Shown here: positions 59,104 through 64,000 of the stretch, in pieces | Numbering within the stretch: the first letter of the stretch is position 1 | Layout: every line of letters starts with the position of its first letter | Source of the DNA: Chrysemys picta bellii | Lineage: Eukaryota > Chordata > Testudines > Emydidae | DNA: 64,000 nucleotides | Direction: 5' to 3' | NCBI RefSeq assembly: GCF_011386835.1 | Contig: NC_088796.1 | Location: forward strand, 31,327,011 to 31,391,010 | Translations under genes and position numbers: made by a program | Notes under the pieces: generated by a model | The model's database searches: none | What the model saw: the letters and a program-made list of their open reading frames with translations, nothing else | Told to the model about the DNA's origin: nothing

Positions 59104-59961
59104 TGTCAAGGCTAATTCCCCACTCTGGCACTTTGAGTGCAGAAGGTGGGAGCCTGCAAGGACTCTAAAAATTAATACTTGCCTCTCCAGGGTTGTATTA
59201 TTCCCAAGTTTACAACTTTTCTCTGACGTTGGATTGGTAGATGCTGCCACCACCCAAGTTCAGAACCCCTTTGAGAGCCCAGGAAGGCGCACTTGGGAAT
59301 GCCTTCCTGTGGGGTACCCTCAAGCCCTTTCAAACCCCCCTCCAGGGAAGAGCTGAGAAAGAAAAGAAAAAAAAAGAAAAAAAAAAAAAAAAGGGAAATC
59401 AGCTGTTGTCACCAGCTAATTAAACAACATATGCACAAACCTCTTAAGACACAAAAATCCAATTCTGTTCTTAAAAAAGGTAAATTTTATTAATAAAAAA
59501 AGAAAACACACATCTGGGCACTCAGGCTACTGCTAGATTTTAAAAGAGCAACTACAAGGATTAAGCACCAAGAATAGCTTTCTTGAGGTCCAGCTTAAAG
59601 GTTACAAGCAAAACAAAAGCACCCGGGGTTAGTACAGAGGAATCCACAAGCCATAAAGAAATAAAAGGGATAAACCTAATCACGTCTTCCTAGACATTTC
59701 CTGATCTACTTACATATCTGGGGTTTTAAATGAGTAGTTTTTAGGTAGGATACTGATGATTTTTCCATACCTGGCCAAAGCTTCTTATAGAATAGCTGCT
59801 GCCCTGTCCGCCTCTCCCCAGGAGAACAACAAACAGACCAACAAAAGGGGAGTCTTTTTTCAATTTTAAAAAGTTCTAGCCTTCCCATTGGCTCTTTTGG
59901 GCAGGTGCCCACTCACTTCCTTTTACCTATGCATAGCAGTGAGATTTTTTAACCCTTTACA
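59104..59961 (+). mobile_element. Solo LTR, 858 bp
   Basis: Starts TGTCAAGGCTAATTCCCCAC, ends TTAACCCTTTACA (TG...CA), flanked by 5-bp GATGG (59099-59103) and GATAG (59962-59966), 4 of 5. Contains an A-rich tract at 59359-59392. Typical of an LTR left by recombination between LTRs; class not determined. Orientation is tentative. Confidence 0.65.
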
Positions 59962-60444
59962 GATAGAGCAATTAGAGAAGAGCTACTAAGAGGGATTTTA
60001 TAGCTACTGTCTGGCTGTGTCCATATAAAGAAGTACCCTCCCTTCCCCCTTCATTTATCACAGATGGTCTGATGTCTGTCCAATAGATGTACCCTATCTC
60101 TGAGAAACAGTGAGGTGTCAAAGCTTGTGATGTTTTGATGACATACAGTACATTTTCCAGTCAGCTATGAATTAATTTTCTTCTGACACTGATTAACAGT
60201 TTTCATATTGTCACTGTAGCACTGATTTAGACAGTCAGCCAAATCAAAGAAAACTATCACAACTCTTTGAAACAGTCTCTGATATGGTCCAAATCTGCTT
60301 TCATACATTGTAGGAAGTGCACACCAGGAATAAAGTCCAGCTCATTTCTACCCAAGTGAATCATCACAATTTCCAGTAGATCAGAATCTCGTCACCAGCG
60401 ACAAAGAGTCCTGTGGCACCTTATAGACTAACAGATGTGTTGGG

Positions 60445-60484
60445 GCATAAACTTTCGTGGGTGAATACCCACTTCGTCAGACAT
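60445..60484 (-). ncRNA. Hammerhead-like motif, weakened stem I
   Basis: Minus strand: ATGT, CTGACGA (core intact), perfect stem II, GAA, AGTTT, ATGC. Stem I pairing and the A-T closing segment are weakened by substitutions. Confidence 0.55.
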
Positions 60485-60520
60485 CTGATGAAGTGGGTAT
60501 TCACCCACGAAAGCTTATGC
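60481..60520 (+). ncRNA. Hammerhead-ribozyme motif, core intact
   Basis: ACAT, CTGATGA, stem II of six pairs, GAA, AGCTT, ATGC; stem I has three pairs and one A-C mismatch. The CTGATGA core is the canonical form. Confidence 0.68.
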
Positions 60521-60621
60521 TCCAACACATCTGTTAGTCTATAAGGTGCCACAGGACTCTTTGTTGCTTTTTATAGATCCAGACTAACACGGCTACCCCT
60601 CTTATACTCTTATGTCACCAG

Positions 60622-61384
60622 TTAGACACTGCAGAGTGGGCAAAGCGTGATGCCAACATAGGCCGCCACCCAAATCAGCCAGCAATCCCCTGTCATGGTA
60701 TTCTTCTTGCTATCCTGCAAACTTCTGCAGCCTTGTGATCCAGTAATCACCCACAATCCGCATGATGGCAACCCTGGCAATGCATGTATTTCTTTTTCCT
60801 TAGCAGTTAAGCTACCTACACTGTCAGTTCCAAAGCTCCGTGCTATGTGTCTTTGGAAACACCAGAAGTAGCCACTTGCCCTCACCCTTCCCTTGGAAAT
60901 AGTAAAATACTGATTTTCTCAAACAACCAGTCCAAAGCTTGCCTATCATCCATCCTCATTTCCAACCCCGTCTACAGCCGCAAATCCTCTCTTTGCCCCC
61001 TACCTTCCCATAAACACAATGTCCTCTGTCTCCAGCTTCTCCACACTTGATATAATACAAAATTTTGGCTAGACCAGCTGCTGACTATTCTGCTACATTC
61101 GCAGTAAACATCCCCTAAAATAAAAACCATGTTACGTTATATCAGAAACAACTTGTAGGAAGGAACATGAGTTATTAAATCTTTATTGCACAGATGTGCA
61201 AAGGTTCAGACTAGCAACGTCAGAGACGGGGTAGGGCGTCAGCACATTCTCTCAAACTACCCAGGCAAGCATAAATTTGCTGCATAAAAACCCTTTCAGT
61301 GTCTTTTTTCTTTATTGGCAAATGCACAGGGTTATCCTTCCAGACAGCATATCTACACAAATGAAGAAGGGAACGTATTCTTAA
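60622..61384. other. Intergenic, no gene
   Basis: No exon or repeat recognised. Confidence 0.5.
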
Positions 61385-61690
61385 ATGATTTTCACAATTT
61401 GAGTCCCCCAAAGACTAGCTTGGGTAAAAATTGACTGAGACCATTTTGACCCACATTGTAGCAATAATTAGATGTCTAGCTTTGCTCAAAAAACAAAACA
61501 AAACAAATACATCAAGAACTTTTTGGGAAATGGCTATTTGTGTTGGGGCTTATATCTAAGGAACCCCTAGATCACATGACCCCAAATTTGGGTCATTAAT
61601 CCTACTCTCCACTCCCACAACTCAAAGCAAATTTCAAGAAAAGCTGTGCACGCTTTTGGAGCGCTTAGAAATGTCAGCCTTTAAATATGA
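61385..61690 (+). repeat. Related repeat unit 1
   Basis: TTTGAGTCCCCCAAAGACTA, CTTGGGTAAAAATTGA, ACCCCAAATTTGGGTC (itself palindromic), GCGCTTAGAAATGTCAGCCT. Recurs at 62630-62830 (partial) and 63373-63725 in the same orientation. Confidence 0.75.
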
Positions 61691-62629
61691 AGGCTAGAGA
61701 GATGATGGAGGGAAAGGACTCCTCTACACATCCTTCTGCAGCACTGGAGTCTTGTAAAGGTGGAAAGTAGCCCATTCATCTAAATGTGATCCTCTCAGCT
61801 GAACACCCCCTGGAGATGAATACAACCCAAAACAATGAGACATGTGGAACTGTTCCATTCATCTCACTGGATGTCCTCAACCTCCTACTTAGTGCTTTAG
61901 AGCCCATGGTGTATATAGAGTATACCTGTTCTCAGCTTCCCTCCCCCCCCCAAAGGTGTAGGACTTGCCCAGGCCCTAGCCCCCCCCCATATTTGAGGCT
62001 CCCCATATTCAGGCTCAGATGAGAATGGCAGAGAGGAGGTCTCAGACCCCAAAAAGGGGCAAGAGACCCCCCCAGTTATGGGCACACAAACAGGAAGGGA
62101 GAATGTGAGACTGATGGGTGTCCCAGCCTCATTCTCTCCCAATCCCCCTTCCACTTATCTCCATTTCCCTCTTCCCAGTGTCCCAACCCTCCACTTCCCC
62201 TAACCCCTATGCTTCCCTCATCTGAGCTCTCAACCTCTTTCCCTTCCCCTACCACTCATCCCCTTTTGCCCCCTTCCCCATAATCCTGCTCCCTTTGCTG
62301 CAGCCATAACCCCCTCTTCCTCTTTTCCCCTATGCCTTTGCCTCCTAATACCACTACTTTCCCCCAAAGACTGTGATTATATCCCACCTCCAAAACAATT
62401 GCCATCCATGATTCACAAATTGTGATAACCTCCAGCCACTCAGTGCAAAACTCCTTTTATCTTAGGTGGGGGGGCTGTGAATAAATTATTGGTTAATTAA
62501 ATTAATTAAATTAATTAAATAAAATTAAAAGGCTGAATTCACACCAGTCAATCTCAATGAGGTCTATGATTCATCCAGTTATTAGTATCTCTTTGTTGAA
62601 CTGTATAATGCAACAGAAGCAAATTGGGT
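61691..62629. other. Spacer between repeat units, C-rich
   Basis: Long pyrimidine-rich stretch (61920-62380) with C-runs, then an (ATTAA)n run at about 62490-62525. No gene; frames here are low-complexity. Confidence 0.5.
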
Positions 62630-62830
62630 TGGGTTTTTGTTTTGTTTTTGTTTTTTTTTGGGGGGGGGGGGGGAGGGAGACTGTAACTTGGGAACTCCTT
62701 GACCAATTGACTTCAAATTTGGATCACTAATGCCACCCCATGCCTCCATGGTGCACACACATTTGAAAATAATCCAAGTAACCATATAGATTTTAGAGCG
62801 CGTACAAGAGTTGAGCTTTAAAGCATATGA
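62630..62830 (+). repeat. Related repeat unit 2, partial
   Basis: T-run/G-run, then TCAAATTTGGATCACTAATG, TTTTAGAGCGCGTACAAGAG, GAGCTTTAAAG; corresponds to the right half of unit 1. Confidence 0.6.
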
Positions 62831-63020
62831 TGTGAATGGAAACCCTCACGCCTTTTTTTTTTTTGAATGGTACATGCACACTGCAAAAATGTACATTGTC
62901 TTAAATCAGTGTTTTGGAGCACTTAGCACAAACTGTTCACGGTCGCACCCCTCCCCCCCCCCCAGGAGCTGGGCGGGATGGGAGCCACAGCTGGGGGGTG
63001 GGGGGCGGACCGGGGCAAGG

Positions 63021-63180
63021 AGGCCGAGGCTGGGGCCGCAACTGGGAGTAGAGCCGGGAACGGAGCCCTGGCTGGGGGAACCGAGGCTGGGGGTAGGAGG
63101 GGTCCGAGGCTGGGGCCGCAGCTGGGAGCAGAGCCGGGAACAGAGCCCTGGCTGGGGGGACCGAGGCTGGGGGCAGGATC
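63021..63180 (+). repeat. 80-bp minisatellite, two units
   Basis: GGCTGGGGCCGCAACTGGGA at 63028 recurs 80 bp later as GGCTGGGGCCGCAGCTGGGA, each followed by AGAGCCGGGAAC.GAGCCCT and GGCTGGGGG. G+C-rich; explains the frames on both strands at 62.8-63.35 kb. Confidence 0.85.
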
Positions 63181-63372
63181 AGGTGCAGAGCCGTGATGGA
63201 GTCAGGAGCTGTGGCTGTGGCCGGGTGAGGAGCCGCAGCTGGGGGCAGGGGGCCAAGGGGGGCTGGGTGGTGCTCCCTCTCTGCCCTCTGGGGGGCTGAC
63301 CCAGGCCTTGCTGCACCCCCTTGAATGTTCTTCCATGTATGTCCCACATTTTTGGGACCCCCTGTCTTAAAT

Positions 63373-63725
63373 AATCATTCTCAATTTGTGTCCCCCAAAG
63401 ATTTAGTGGGTGCCATGCATTAGCTTGGGTAAAACTTGAAAGATTGAGACTATTTTGATCAACATTGAATCAACATTTGATCTCTAGGTCTGCACACCAT
63501 ACTCAGCCCCCCCCCCCAAAAAACAAAACAACAACAAAACTTCCTTAAAACACAATTTTTTTGAAAGATAGCTTTTTCCTTTTTTTCCCCCAGGGCTCAT
63601 ATCTCTACAGCCCCTAGCTGAAGTGACCCCAAATTTGGGTCACTAACCCTGTTGTACTGAGGCATACCAAATTTCAAAGGAATCTGACTAACCATGTTGA
63701 GCACTTAGAAATGTTTGTCTTTAAA
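63373..63725 (+). repeat. Related repeat unit 3
   Basis: Full-length relative of unit 1: TTTGTGTCCCCCAAAGATTT, AGCTTGGGTAAAACTTGA, ACCCCAAATTTGGGTCACTA, AGCACTTAGAAATGTTTGTC. C-run and A-rich inserts inside. Confidence 0.75.
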
Positions 63726-64000
63726 CAGAAGTTGTGATGCGTCCTTAACTATAGTGATGCTGCGGCACCACCCTAATCATGGTTAATGTGGCATGAGGCC
63801 AGTTAACATACTAGGCTGCACCTGGAGGGTGGACCAAGCTTAATTATGATGAAACCCAGCTGCAGAGGGTCTGGAAGAGGTTATAAATAGAAGCTGTTTA
63901 GAGCATAGGGGTCCTATTGGGATCCAGGTATAGAGCATAGGGGTGATAGGGAGGAGTTCTGTAGTCACTCTTTAGGAGGCTCTGAGATGGCCAGGTAGAA
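63726..64000. other. Right edge, possible LTR-like sequence
   Basis: TTATAAATAGAAGC near 63882 resembles a core promoter and the following GAGCATAGGGGT motif occurs twice (63901 and 63934). The element, if real, runs off the window. Confidence 0.3.

Larger units (their letters stand above)
60399..60613. mobile_element. Penelope-derived fold-back insertion, 215 bp
   Basis: Inverted arms with ACAAAGAGTCCTGTGGCACC and its complement meeting near 60481, then GATCCAGACTAACACGGCTA at the right. 8-bp duplications GTCACCAG at 60391-60398 and 60614-60621. Two hammerhead motifs face each other. Confidence 0.88.

Noticed and set aside
62811..63347. Long frames of 162 and 136 residues
   Set aside because: Produced by an 80-bp G+C-rich minisatellite and C/G runs.
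1..64000. CRISPR arrays, operons, ribosome binding sites
   Set aside because: Intron-containing vertebrate DNA; no regularly spaced repeats of that kind, and prokaryotic signals do not apply.
1..64000. tRNA, rRNA or snRNA genes
   Set aside because: No cloverleaf with intact A and B boxes and no rRNA or snRNA core recognised; a covariance-model scan would be needed to exclude diverged copies.

Overview
This window is vertebrate nuclear DNA, most probably from a turtle. The repeats point that way: CR1-type LINE 3' ends, several hAT, Tc1/mariner and Harbinger-like non-autonomous elements, MIR, and Penelope-derived fold-back repeats carrying hammerhead-ribozyme motifs, in combinations I associate with turtle genomes (crocodilian is the main alternative). 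No species can be named from the sequence alone.

Only one protein-coding gene is convincingly present: embigin (EMB), on the minus strand, from the ATG at 52887 to the stop at 25579-25581. I could place nine coding exons at nucleotide level: 52797-52887, 45663-45752, 43888-43977, 41257-41449, 39013-39101, 33129-33256, 29734-30016, 28640-28673 and 25579-25636. Their phases chain without a break into 1056 nt, or 351 residues: signal peptide, a short threonine/asparagine-rich N-terminal segment, two Ig domains, a transmembrane helix and a short acidic tail. A CpG-rich promoter lies at about 52.5-53.25 kb. The gene looks intact. Three features stand out. The two N-terminal 90-nt exons are copies of each other, with matching intron flanks. 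One intron uses a GC donor. A strong splice donor lies 18 nt after the stop codon.

Layout: 1-25.5 kb is gene-free 3' flank with old LINEs, MITEs and two short local duplications. 25.5-53.2 kb is EMB, with introns loaded with transposons: a Tigger-like element at 37.2 kb, hATs at 40.0, 47.2 and 49.0 kb, and ribozyme-bearing fold-backs at 41.6 and 51.0 kb. 53.3-64 kb is gene-free 5' flank with two small hATs, a gag/LTR remnant, a Penelope-like remnant, a hAT at 57.4 kb, a solo LTR at 59.1 kb, another fold-back at 60.4 kb and a set of related repeat units at 61.4-63.7 kb.

The most interesting material is the set of hammerhead-type motifs in Penelope-derived repeats (one with an intact core lies in the sense orientation inside EMB intron 1) and the lineage-level question of the duplicated EMB exon. 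Most of the other open reading frames are chance or lie in repeats.
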